Shown here: piece by piece, positions 1 through 5,867 of the stretch
How the letters are laid out: each line of letters opens with the position of its first letter
Numbering within the stretch: position 1 is the stretch's first letter
Origin: Chlamydia trachomatis
GTDB lineage: Bacteria > Chlamydiota > Chlamydiia > Chlamydiales > 2-12-FULL-49-11
Assembly: GCA_945877885.1 (NCBI GenBank)
Contig: CAMCSI010000037.1
Location: 1-9,922 of the forward strand
Length of the DNA stretch: 9,922 nucleotides
Direction: 5' to 3'
Notes under the pieces: generated by a model
Database searches by the model: none
What the model was told of the DNA's origin: nothing
The model's input: the letters and a program-made list of their open reading frames with translations, nothing else
Position numbers and translations under genes: made by a program

Positions 1-486
1 TGGTTAAGCATGGTTTTAATGCATATTGGACTTTTATTTTTTCTTCGATTCATCGACCTTAGTTTAGGAATGATTATGCTGCATCTGTTCACATTTAACC
101 CTGCGTGGATTCCTCCAAAGAAAAGCTCGATCCGAGTATTTTACGATGGATCGTGCGGTTTGTGCCACCATTTCGTACAATTTACACTTAAGGAATTGCC
201 AAAAGATGCAACAAGTATCTATTTTAGCCCCCAAAAAGAGGAGCTTAAAAGCATAGCCGTTTATGAGTTAGAGGGTAGAAAAACTGTTTATAAAACTAAA
301 GCTATCATAGCTGTTTTTGAAAGACTTGGAGGTGTCTTCGGTCTTTGTGCCTTCATTTTGACTATACTTCCCTTCACAGACTTTTTCTATGACCAAATAG
401 CCAGCATTCGCCACAAACTTTTCCCTAAACCTAAAACTAGCTGTCCGATAGTTCCAATACACTTTCAAAAACTATTTGAAAATTAA
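1..486 (+). CDS. C-terminal part of a membrane protein with a DUF393/DCC thiol-disulfide oxidoreductase-like domain (5' end outside window)
   Basis: The frame is open from base 1 with no stop before the first ATG at 10, so this is probably the tail of a longer gene. Counting from that ATG, residues 1-30 are hydrophobic. They resemble the last helices of HTTM (vitamin K-dependent carboxylase-like) proteins, which are known to occur fused to DUF393. From residue 41 the sequence reads IRVFYDGSCGLCHHFVQF, the D-x-x-C-x-x-C signature (Asp46, Cys49, Cys52) that names the DCC family. The later parts, LGGVFGLC and FYDQIASIRHKLF, fit the family's C-terminal half. The family has a thioredoxin-like fold and is predicted to be redox-active, but its physiological substrate is generally unknown. 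If the HTTM fusion is real, the DCC domain would sit next to a membrane bundle. The gene ends 20 bases before the convergent end of map, with no visible terminator. The DUF393 call is firm; the HTTM part rests on a short stretch. Confidence 0.8.
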   Translation, partial: WLSMVLMHIGLLFFLRFIDLSLGMIMLHLFTFNPAWIPPKKSSIRVFYDGSCGLCHHFVQFTLKELPKDATSIYFSPQKEELKSIAVYELEGRKTVYKTKAIIAVFERLGGVFGLCAFILTILPFTDFFYDQIASIRHKLFPKPKTSCPIVPIHFQKLFEN

Positions 487-506
487 TAAACTCGAAAGAA
501 GTCTAA

Positions 507-1379
507 TTACTTAGTAAGAATTTCACATCCATCTTTGGTCACTAAAACTGTATGCTCCCATTGTGCAGAGGCTCTACCATCAATGGTTCTGGCTGTCCAT
601 TCATCTTCATCATCAATCACAGCCTCATTAAGACCTGCATTGATCATAGGCTCAATAGTAAAGGTCATCCCCTCTTCCATAGGTATGTTCATTTTATTTC
701 TATGATGGCAAATTTGAGGCTCTTCATGAAAATAAAGACCTACACCATGTGCTACAAACTGATAAACAACGCTGCATCCATAAAAGGTTGCAACATCTGA
801 AATGGCATCGCCTATTTCATAGAACAAAGCCCCTGGTTTAACCACTGCAATGGCTGCATCCAAGCATTTTTTAGCCGCATCAGAAACTCGTCTTTTTTCC
901 TCAGAAATCTCTCCAATATGTACCATTTTACTACAATCGCCATAGTAGCCATCCAAAATTGTGGTATTATCAATATTTAAAATATCGCCATTTTGAAGAG
1001 GACGACTATCAGGAATTCCATGACAAATGACCTCATTTAAAGAGGTGCAGATCGCTTTTGGAAAAGGAGGATCCCCATAACCTAAAGGGGCTGGGATTGC
1101 ATTTGCTTCTTTATGGAGTTTTCTTGCTAAAGCATCAAGTTCTAAGGTGGTCACCCCTTCTTTTGCTGCCTTACAAAGTTTATCTAGAATTTGAGCAGAA
1201 AGCTTACAACTTCTTCGTATCCCTTCGATTTGCTCTGGAGTTTTTAGTAAAATATGATAACGTTTTTTATAAAAGGCAGCCTTTTCTTCAAAGGAAGAAA
1301 GCACCGCTTCTTCAGGATAGTGACACTTTTTCCATTTCTTGCCACTTTTGCACCAACATAGATCATTTCTTGAAATCAT
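507..1379 (-). CDS. map: Methionine aminopeptidase, type I, with N-terminal SEC-C zinc motif
   Basis: This cytosolic metalloprotease (M24A) removes the initiator methionine from nascent proteins after deformylation. The 290-aa protein has a SEC-C zinc knuckle at residues 4-22 (ligands Cys8, Cys10, Cys19, His20), followed by the pita-bread catalytic domain. By alignment with the E. coli enzyme, the five metal ligands are Asp137, Asp148, His211, Glu243 and Glu275. Substrate-binding histidines are His120 (in CHGIP) and His218 (in FHEEP). All are present, so the enzyme should be active. Two small departures stand out: the residue after Asp137 is Asn where Val is common (NIDNTT), and the glycine before the metal-binding His is Ala (VAHGVG). 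The SEC-C extension is typical of chlamydial MAPs and is also seen in some other bacteria. The ATG has no Shine-Dalgarno match upstream. Instead a consensus -10 box lies 6 nt away, which suggests leaderless translation. Confidence 0.96.
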   Translation of the reverse strand: MISRNDLCWCKSGKKWKKCHYPEEAVLSSFEEKAAFYKKRYHILLKTPEQIEGIRRSCKLSAQILDKLCKAAKEGVTTLELDALARKLHKEANAIPAPLGYGDPPFPKAICTSLNEVICHGIPDSRPLQNGDILNIDNTTILDGYYGDCSKMVHIGEISEEKRRVSDAAKKCLDAAIAVVKPGALFYEIGDAISDVATFYGCSVVYQFVAHGVGLYFHEEPQICHHRNKMNIPMEEGMTFTIEPMINAGLNEAVIDDEDEWTARTIDGRASAQWEHTVLVTKDGCEILTK

Positions 1380-1385
1380 GAAAGA

Positions 1386-1414
1386 ATTATAAGGGATAAA
1401 TTTTATATCTTCAA
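1386..1414 (-). promoter_or_regulatory. Predicted sigma-70-type promoter of map, leaderless configuration
   Basis: Read on the minus strand, TTGAAG (1414-1409, 4 of 6 matches to TTGACA) and a perfect TATAAT (1391-1386) are separated by exactly 17 bp. The six bases TCTTTC then lead straight into the map ATG at 1379. With the usual 6-7 base discriminator, transcription would start at or next to the A of the ATG. No AGGAG-like sequence lies between. The -35 box falls in the last codons of the upstream membrane/coiled-coil gene, so map can be transcribed apart from that operon. Confidence 0.62.
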
Positions 1415-2479
1415 GCCCTTTCCAAGATCAAGCATAGAAATTTTCCCCTTCTTCTCCACAGCTTTTTTCTCCTTTTTCTCACCCTTCCAAACCTGCCATT
1501 TAAATGGCTTATCCTTATCCTGAAATTTATCCCTAAGCTCGAGCAACACCGCATCAAGTCCTGTCTTATCTACTGTAAAAAGGCTAAGATCTTCCATCAT
1601 TTTGTAGATCTGCTCTTTTGAATAGCCCTTTTCAGGGGTTATCGATTCATTTTCTTCTCTTAGAGCAATGATCTCTTGTTGCAGAGCCTCTATTTTACTA
1701 GCAGAGTCTTCCTGCTCAAGTAATCTATTATGCTCTTGTAGGGCGCTAATTTTTGTAATAAAGGTCTCTTTCTCCTCTTTCAACGCCTGCACATCTCTTT
1801 CAAGAAAACGTAATTCATGCAGTTGTTTTTCTAAGGAAAGGTTTTGCCGTTTAATTTCCTCCTCATTGCGAGGATCATTTTCACAGCGAAGTTTATCAAG
1901 TAATTCATGCTTTTGCTTAGAAAGTATAGCCGCCTCTTTATGCGTTACTTCCACAAGCTTTTCTAAAGCAGCTATTTGATTATTTTTTTCATCCAACCCT
2001 TCTTTAGTTTTTATAAGATCATCTTCTAATCCACCAATTTCTAGATTATGTGCGTCTCGTAATGTCTCAAAGCGATTCTTCCATAAACCCTTCTCTGTCT
2101 CATTATCTTTAAAAGATTTATCCTCTTTACGATAAAAATCAAGCACCTCATGAGATAAAAAATATCCTATGGTTAAGGTGATCATCATCGATAGACTCCA
2201 CCCCCGTGACCAAAATGAGTCTAATGACCAAGTGGTGAAAAAAATCAACGCATTAAAAAGAAGGGAAGAGAGGTAAAAAAGCGATACAAACTTTTTTGTA
2301 CCTATTAAAAATACCACAAAAGAAATAGCTCCCATCGAAATAAGAATCGCCTCCTTTGGAGACTTTAGGAATAGGACTACAATTGCAAGCAAAAGGAGAT
2401 TGCAGACAGGAAATATTAATAGCAAACGATAACGTGCTTTAACTGGGGCAAAAAATTGTTTCAATATTGCTTCTTTCAT
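1403..2479 (-). CDS. Multi-pass membrane protein with long C-terminal coiled coil; candidate CT850-like inclusion-membrane protein
   Basis: The open frame extends up to a TTG at 2545, but I choose the ATG at 2479. It has AGGA 5 bases upstream, whereas the longer version overlaps the preceding gene by 26 bases. The 358-aa protein has four hydrophobic segments, at about residues 19-38, 43-60, 64-84 and 94-110. A charged, Leu/Glu/Lys-rich region at about 130-278 reads as coiled coil. The C-terminal tail (about 290-358) contains the stretch FQDKDKPFKWQVWKG and is very Lys-rich. No enzymatic motif is visible. From memory, in Chlamydia trachomatis the gene beside map (CT851) is CT850, an inclusion membrane protein with a hydrophobic N-terminal lobe reported to bind the dynein light chain DYNLT1. 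Same neighbour, same general architecture and similar length make orthology plausible but unproven. An ordinary inner-membrane scaffold is the alternative. It probably shares an operon with the dipeptidase gene 40 bases upstream. Confidence 0.75.
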   Translation of the reverse strand: MKEAILKQFFAPVKARYRLLLIFPVCNLLLLAIVVLFLKSPKEAILISMGAISFVVFLIGTKKFVSLFYLSSLLFNALIFFTTWSLDSFWSRGWSLSMMITLTIGYFLSHEVLDFYRKEDKSFKDNETEKGLWKNRFETLRDAHNLEIGGLEDDLIKTKEGLDEKNNQIAALEKLVEVTHKEAAILSKQKHELLDKLRCENDPRNEEEIKRQNLSLEKQLHELRFLERDVQALKEEKETFITKISALQEHNRLLEQEDSASKIEALQQEIIALREENESITPEKGYSKEQIYKMMEDLSLFTVDKTGLDAVLLELRDKFQDKDKPFKWQVWKGEKKEKKAVEKKGKISMLDLGKGLKI

Positions 2480-2483
2480 AGAG

Positions 2484-2487
2484 ATCC
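2484..2487 (-). promoter_or_regulatory. Shine-Dalgarno site deciding the start of the membrane/coiled-coil gene
   Basis: On the minus strand the sequence reads AGGATCTCT followed by ATG at 2479. The AGGA core with a 5-base spacer supports the ATG start over the in-frame TTG at 2545, which lies inside the dipeptidase gene. Confidence 0.6.
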
Positions 2488-2519
2488 TACATTTCAAAAA
2501 ATAAGAGATTCTCTCTAAC

Positions 2520-3890
2520 TTACCACCCATTTTTGTTTTCTGCAAATACTTCTAGACCTTTTGTGATCATATGGTATCCATCGACAAATTGCTTTTTGCT
2601 AAAATTCTCATTTGGAGAGTGTATACGATCCTCTGGAAGCCCTGTTCCAAGGAAAATAAATTCCCCTCCGGTAGCTTTAGCTAATATTGCTGTAAGAGGA
2701 ATAGATCCTCCACTGTAGGTAAATTGACAACTTTTTCCCGTCACTTCATCTATAATTTTTGCAAAAACTTTTGCAGAATAATCTGATGGCTTACTCCAGG
2801 CGCTATCGCCCCCACTTTGGTCTTTAAATGTTACCTTCATCCCTTTTGGTGCTTTTTTTACCAAAAATGCTTTCACTTTTTTAACTATATCTTTAGGATC
2901 TTGTCCGCCCACTAATCTACAAGTGATTTTTGCAGTAGCCGATGATGGAATAATTGTTTTAGAGCCATCGCCTTGATAGCCGCCATAAATGCCATTGATC
3001 TCAAAGGTAGGCCGAATAGAAATACTTTCTTGTAAAGAATACCCTTGCTCTTTTCTAAAGCATGTAGCAGTGGTCTCTTTTTCGTAAGTATGCTGATCAT
3101 TACCAAAATAGAGTTCTTTTTTATCCCCTGCAGAAAGTGGAATGATGGTGTCATAAAAGCCTTCAATTTGAATGCGGCCCTCTCCATCATATACAGAGCT
3201 TACCATTTCACATAACGCTTGAATAGGGTTATACACAGCCCCACCATAGGATCCAGAATGTAGATCAAACTCTGCATTAGAAACAGTCACTTCCAATGGA
3301 GCAAGACCGCGTACTCCAAGACTCAGCAGCGGTTTATCATAGGATTCTATACCCATATCTACCATCCAAATGGAATCGGCCTTTAATCGATCCTTGTACT
3401 TATCAGCAAGTAGTGAAAATCCAGGGCTTCCAATTTCCTCCCCACCTTCTACAAGCACTTTTATATTTACTCTTGGATCAGGATGTTTTGCATAAAATGC
3501 TTCAATGGCTACTAAAGAATAAAAATTTTGACCCTTATTATCTTCGGCACCACGTGCATAAATTTTGCCATCCCTTACCTCAGGGGAAAAAGGAGGAGAA
3601 TCCCAAAGCTCCAAAGGATCAACTGGCTGAACATCATAATGTCCATAAATTAAAATGGTAGGAAACGATGGATCAATGAGCCTTTCTGCAAACAAAACAG
3701 GTGCGGCAAGCTCATGCCATCTTTCTACATGCATATTCAAACGCTTCAATCGATGTTCAATAAAATTTGCAGCTTTTAAGAGATCTTTCTCAAAGGTAGG
3801 ATCTGCTGATATGCTAGGAATGGATAAAAAAGTAAAAAAATCTTCCCAAATTCTTGTTTCATGTTTTTCAAACCAATTCTTATAAAACAT
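2520..3890 (-). CDS. M20-family metallopeptidase (CNDP/carnosinase-like dipeptidase)
   Basis: This 456-aa cytosolic di-zinc hydrolase of the ArgE/DapE/ACY1/CPG2 group most resembles non-specific cytosolic dipeptidases, which split dipeptides into free amino acids. The first catalytic half contains YGHYDVQP (metal ligand His84, Asp86), RGAEDNKGQ (bridging Asp117), EGGEEIGSPG (general base Glu151, ligand Glu152) and MVDMG (ligand Asp178). The dimerisation lid carries DLHSGSYGG, with His211. The segment RPTFEINGIYGGYQGDG (293-309) is characteristic of the CNDP-type subgroup. The last ligand, His424, lies in EDRIHSPNE. Full length and all ligands point to an active enzyme. In an amino-acid-scavenging intracellular bacterium it would fit the use of host-derived peptides, though this is inference. 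Its ATG directly follows the TAG stop of the upstream 75-aa gene, with AAGGA 5 bases before the start, so the two are probably translationally coupled. Exact substrate is unknown. Confidence 0.93.
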   Translation of the reverse strand: MFYKNWFEKHETRIWEDFFTFLSIPSISADPTFEKDLLKAANFIEHRLKRLNMHVERWHELAAPVLFAERLIDPSFPTILIYGHYDVQPVDPLELWDSPPFSPEVRDGKIYARGAEDNKGQNFYSLVAIEAFYAKHPDPRVNIKVLVEGGEEIGSPGFSLLADKYKDRLKADSIWMVDMGIESYDKPLLSLGVRGLAPLEVTVSNAEFDLHSGSYGGAVYNPIQALCEMVSSVYDGEGRIQIEGFYDTIIPLSAGDKKELYFGNDQHTYEKETTATCFRKEQGYSLQESISIRPTFEINGIYGGYQGDGSKTIIPSSATAKITCRLVGGQDPKDIVKKVKAFLVKKAPKGMKVTFKDQSGGDSAWSKPSDYSAKVFAKIIDEVTGKSCQFTYSGGSIPLTAILAKATGGEFIFLGTGLPEDRIHSPNENFSKKQFVDGYHMITKGLEVFAENKNGW

Positions 3891-4118
3891 CTATTCCTTC
3901 TCCATAATTTTTAGTGCAGTTTCAAGCATATATGAGGCTAAATATTTATCTCCTTCATATTTCATCTCCACATCCATTTTACCATTTGACCTTGCTTCTG
4001 TGCAAGTAATCAATACATAACAGACTGTTTTTGAGTCACTCTTTTTCTTCAAAAAAGAGCGCACCTCTTTTTTGGTAATTTCGTTCTTCCCAAATAGTCC
4101 TTCAATAAATTTTCCCAT
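3891..4118 (-). CDS. Small protein of unknown function, first gene of the dipeptidase operon
   Basis: I do not recognise this 75-aa protein. It has no signal peptide or membrane segment and is Lys/Glu-rich, with two cysteines (Cys33, Cys39). The C-terminal half, beginning GKMDVEMKYEGDKYLASY, looks like a beta-strand followed by an amphipathic helix, as in a small folded domain. Reality as a gene is supported by a strong AGGAG five bases from the ATG (minus strand) and by its stop codon abutting the ATG of the downstream dipeptidase with no gap. That spacing is typical of translational coupling. A role with the peptidase or with the membrane/coiled-coil protein further down is possible from context only. 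Confidence 0.72.
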   Translation of the reverse strand: MGKFIEGLFGKNEITKKEVRSFLKKKSDSKTVCYVLITCTEARSNGKMDVEMKYEGDKYLASYMLETALKIMEKE

Positions 4119-4219
4119 GCACTCCTACCTACCAATTATTTATCCTCGGACAAACATCTGAAGTATTTATCCATATTAGCTGATAAAAAAGCAAATAATT
4201 TTTTTATACACCACAACCT

Positions 4220-4248
4220 TTGCCTTTTTTCTACTTTTGCTGTAATAT
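4220..4248 (+). promoter_or_regulatory. Predicted sigma-70-type promoter of the htpX-like gene
   Basis: TTGCCT (4220-4225, 4 of 6 matches to TTGACA) and TAATAT (4243-4248) are separated by 17 bp. Transcription would start near 4255 and leave a leader of about 20 nt that contains the Shine-Dalgarno site. The promoter lies in the 156-base divergent gap (4119-4274) between the 75-aa gene and htpX. No convincing minus-strand promoter was picked out there, because the A+T richness gives several weak candidates. Confidence 0.55.
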
Positions 4249-4265
4249 TAGTCTTAAACTTAAAA

Positions 4266-4274
4266 GAGGTGATC
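4266..4274 (+). promoter_or_regulatory. Very strong Shine-Dalgarno site for htpX
   Basis: GAGGTGATC is a nine-base match to the complement of the usual bacterial 16S rRNA 3' end (AAGGAGGTGATC). Its GAGG core sits 5 bases before the ATG at 4275. It decides the start in favour of that ATG over the in-frame GTG at 4269, which is part of the site itself. It contrasts with map and the dehydrogenase gene, which show no such site. Confidence 0.75.
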
Positions 4275-5219
4275 ATGTTTAAAAGAATTTTTTTATTCCT
4301 TGGGCTTAACATCCTAATCGTAGCATCTATATCCATATTATGTGATTTAATCGGATTAAGACCTTATATTACAAAGACAGGCCTTGATTTTGAGGCTCTT
4401 GCAATTTTTTGCATCATTTGGGGAATGACTGGATCTTTTATCTCCCTCCTTCTTTCCAAAAAAATAGCTAAATGGATGCTTTCTATAAAGATACTAAACC
4501 CCTCCCATAACTCCCCTAATCATGAAAAAAAGCTTTGTAACATGGTGCAGGACATCGCTATGAAGGCCCATCTAACAGATGTTCCAGAAATTGGCATCTT
4601 TTCAAGCTCCGGATGTAACGCCTTTGCCACAGGATTTAGTAAAAAATCCTCCCTAATCGCTGTTTCTACAAAGTTACTAGAAACGCTTTCTGATGAGGAA
4701 CTTGAGGCCGTTATCGCTCATGAAATGACCCATATTGTTAATGGGGATATGGTCACAATGTCTTTATTGCAAGGGGTGATTAATGCCTTTGTGATGTTTC
4801 TTTCAAGAGTGTTTGCCTATGGCATCACCTCTGCAATGAATAAGGATAACAAGAAAAATACAGGACACTCTTTATCCTATTTTCTATTTACGATGCTCTT
4901 TGAACTTGTATTTATTTCTCTTGGATCAATTCTTTTGTGTTACTTTTCAAGAAAAAGAGAATTTTCAGCAGATGCAGGTGGAGCACACCTTACAAGCAAA
5001 AATAAAATGATCGGCGCCTTAAAAGCCCTTGATACCGCAATCACCTTAGATAAAAACGAATTTGAAAAGCAAAAGAGCTTTGCTGCAATGATGATTAGAC
5101 CTTCTAAACCAAAATCATTTTCAAAGCTATTTTCTACACACCCTACAATAGAGGAGCGTATTGAGCATTTAGAAAGCCTTTCCGATGGACTATGGAATGC
5201 ACCCTCTAGCGCTTTTTAA
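4275..5219 (+). CDS. htpX: HtpX-like M48 family membrane zinc metalloprotease
   Basis: HtpX is an inner-membrane protease with a cytosolic active site that degrades damaged or misassembled membrane proteins, in parallel with FtsH. The 314-aa protein (ATG start) has two N-terminal hydrophobic segments (about 5-27 and 41-62). Next come a linker and the catalytic domain with HEMTH at 149-153 (zinc ligands His149 and His153, catalytic Glu150). Further hydrophobic stretches at about 166-185 and 200-225 are followed by SRKREFSADAGGA, in which Glu229 should be the third zinc ligand. The C-terminal FSTHPTIEERIEHL is also characteristic of the family. Length and motif spacing match canonical HtpX. The gene stands alone behind its own promoter, with no CIRCE or other heat-shock element recognised. 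Its stop codon overlaps that of the convergent phosphatase gene, leaving no room for a separate terminator. Confidence 0.95.
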   Translation: MFKRIFLFLGLNILIVASISILCDLIGLRPYITKTGLDFEALAIFCIIWGMTGSFISLLLSKKIAKWMLSIKILNPSHNSPNHEKKLCNMVQDIAMKAHLTDVPEIGIFSSSGCNAFATGFSKKSSLIAVSTKLLETLSDEELEAVIAHEMTHIVNGDMVTMSLLQGVINAFVMFLSRVFAYGITSAMNKDNKKNTGHSLSYFLFTMLFELVFISLGSILLCYFSRKREFSADAGGAHLTSKNKMIGALKALDTAITLDKNEFEKQKSFAAMMIRPSKPKSFSKLFSTHPTIEERIEHLESLSDGLWNAPSSAF

Positions 5220-5779
5220 CTAAAGACCTTTTTTCTTAACGCTTCAATATCAGAATTTTCAATATACTTGACAAAACTTCTATGCCAAAAATGAAACCCA
5301 TGGTGTTTCATTTCTTCTATTGCAGAAGTTTTATCCCAACCGTCAAAGATAATTCGATACATTGCGCACATAAGTCCTGTTCTGTCTACTCCATGAAAGC
5401 AATGAACATAAATCACCTTTTTATCAGTTTTGGTAAACATTTGCAAAAATTCAATAATAGAGGACTCTTGCAATCTAAACGGAAACATAGGCACGTGCAC
5501 AGAAATCATATTTCCCGAAGAAAACTGCAAGATCCTTTTTTTATCACGATTTCTTGCCCTTAAATTTACAACGGTATGAATCCCATGTTTCATCAGCTCT
5601 TTTAAGCCAGCTTTGGTAGGCTGTCCCCCACGGTAAAGTCTACGGTCGGCAACTTTAATATATTTTGGAATTCTATGACCAAAAAAATGCTGACGAATAT
5701 AAAATAAAAGGATGGCAAGGCTTCCTATAAAGAAAGCCCCGATAGAATCTACAATAGATTTTGTAAGTTTTAATAACAT
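5216..5779 (-). CDS. Membrane-anchored tyrosine/dual-specificity phosphatase-like protein (CX5R)
   Basis: The 187-aa protein begins with one hydrophobic segment (about 10-28), a signal anchor. It continues with a compact phosphatase domain containing the characteristic ADRRLYRGGQPTKAGLKEL (44-62) and GIHTVVNLRAR. The P-loop is VHCFHGVDRTG (125-135), with nucleophile Cys127 and phosphate-binding Arg133. The following YRIIFDGWDKTSAIEEM is also typical of the bacterial RGGQP-type cysteine phosphatases related to yeast Siw14. The mechanism would go through a cysteinyl-phosphate intermediate. The substrate could be phosphotyrosine, phosphoserine/threonine or a phosphoinositide/inositol phosphate, and the sequence does not decide. 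No clear general-acid Asp is seen in the MFPFR region. The side of the membrane on which the domain lies is uncertain: positive charges around Lys4 and Lys7 and also after the helix (Arg29, His31, Arg36) make topology ambiguous. Confidence 0.86.
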   Translation of the reverse strand: MLLKLTKSIVDSIGAFFIGSLAILLFYIRQHFFGHRIPKYIKVADRRLYRGGQPTKAGLKELMKHGIHTVVNLRARNRDKKRILQFSSGNMISVHVPMFPFRLQESSIIEFLQMFTKTDKKVIYVHCFHGVDRTGLMCAMYRIIFDGWDKTSAIEEMKHHGFHFWHRSFVKYIENSDIEALRKKVFS

Positions 5780-5791
5780 ATTTTAAACTGT

Positions 5792-5821
5792 AGCATACCC
5801 CATAAAAACTGCACTTGTCAA
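5792..5821 (-). promoter_or_regulatory. Predicted promoter of the phosphatase gene
   Basis: On the minus strand, a perfect -35 TTGACA (5821-5816) is followed after 18 bp by TATGCT (5797-5792, 4 of 6 matches). The ATG lies 12 bases after the -10 box, so the leader would be only about 5-6 nt, and no Shine-Dalgarno site is visible. The expected mRNA is therefore nearly leaderless. Confidence 0.5.
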
Positions 5822-5852
5822 GGATCTTCTCCTTCCTTTAAACAAGTTTTTC

Positions 5853-5861
5853 TGCTATATT
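5853..5861 (+). promoter_or_regulatory. Extended -10 promoter of the dehydrogenase gene, leaderless configuration
   Basis: TGCTATATT is an extended -10 element (TGn plus TATATT, 5 of 6 matches). The box ends 6 bases before the ATG at 5868, with CATTTT between, so transcription should begin at about the A of the ATG. The -35 region (TTCCTT near 5833) is weak, as expected for an extended -10 promoter. There is no Shine-Dalgarno sequence. The layout matches that in front of map. Confidence 0.55.
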
Positions 5862-5867
5862 CATTTT

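Noticed and set aside
487..506. Bidirectional terminator between the convergent DUF393 gene and map
   Set aside because: The 20-base gap contains no inverted repeat with a U-tract.
1668..1979. 103-codon plus-strand frame rich in Ser and Cys
   Set aside because: It is the antisense of the Glu/Lys/Leu coiled-coil region, whose complement reads as Ser/Cys/Phe. It has no independent support.
2480..2545. Upstream extension of the membrane/coiled-coil gene to a TTG start at 2545
   Set aside because: It starts inside the dipeptidase gene with a non-ATG codon, while the ATG at 2479 has AGGA at good spacing.
4136..4336. 66-codon minus-strand frame across the htpX promoter and start
   Set aside because: It overlaps the promoter, Shine-Dalgarno site and first codons of htpX on the opposite strand. 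It has no ribosome binding site or recognisable protein pattern, and looks like a chance frame.
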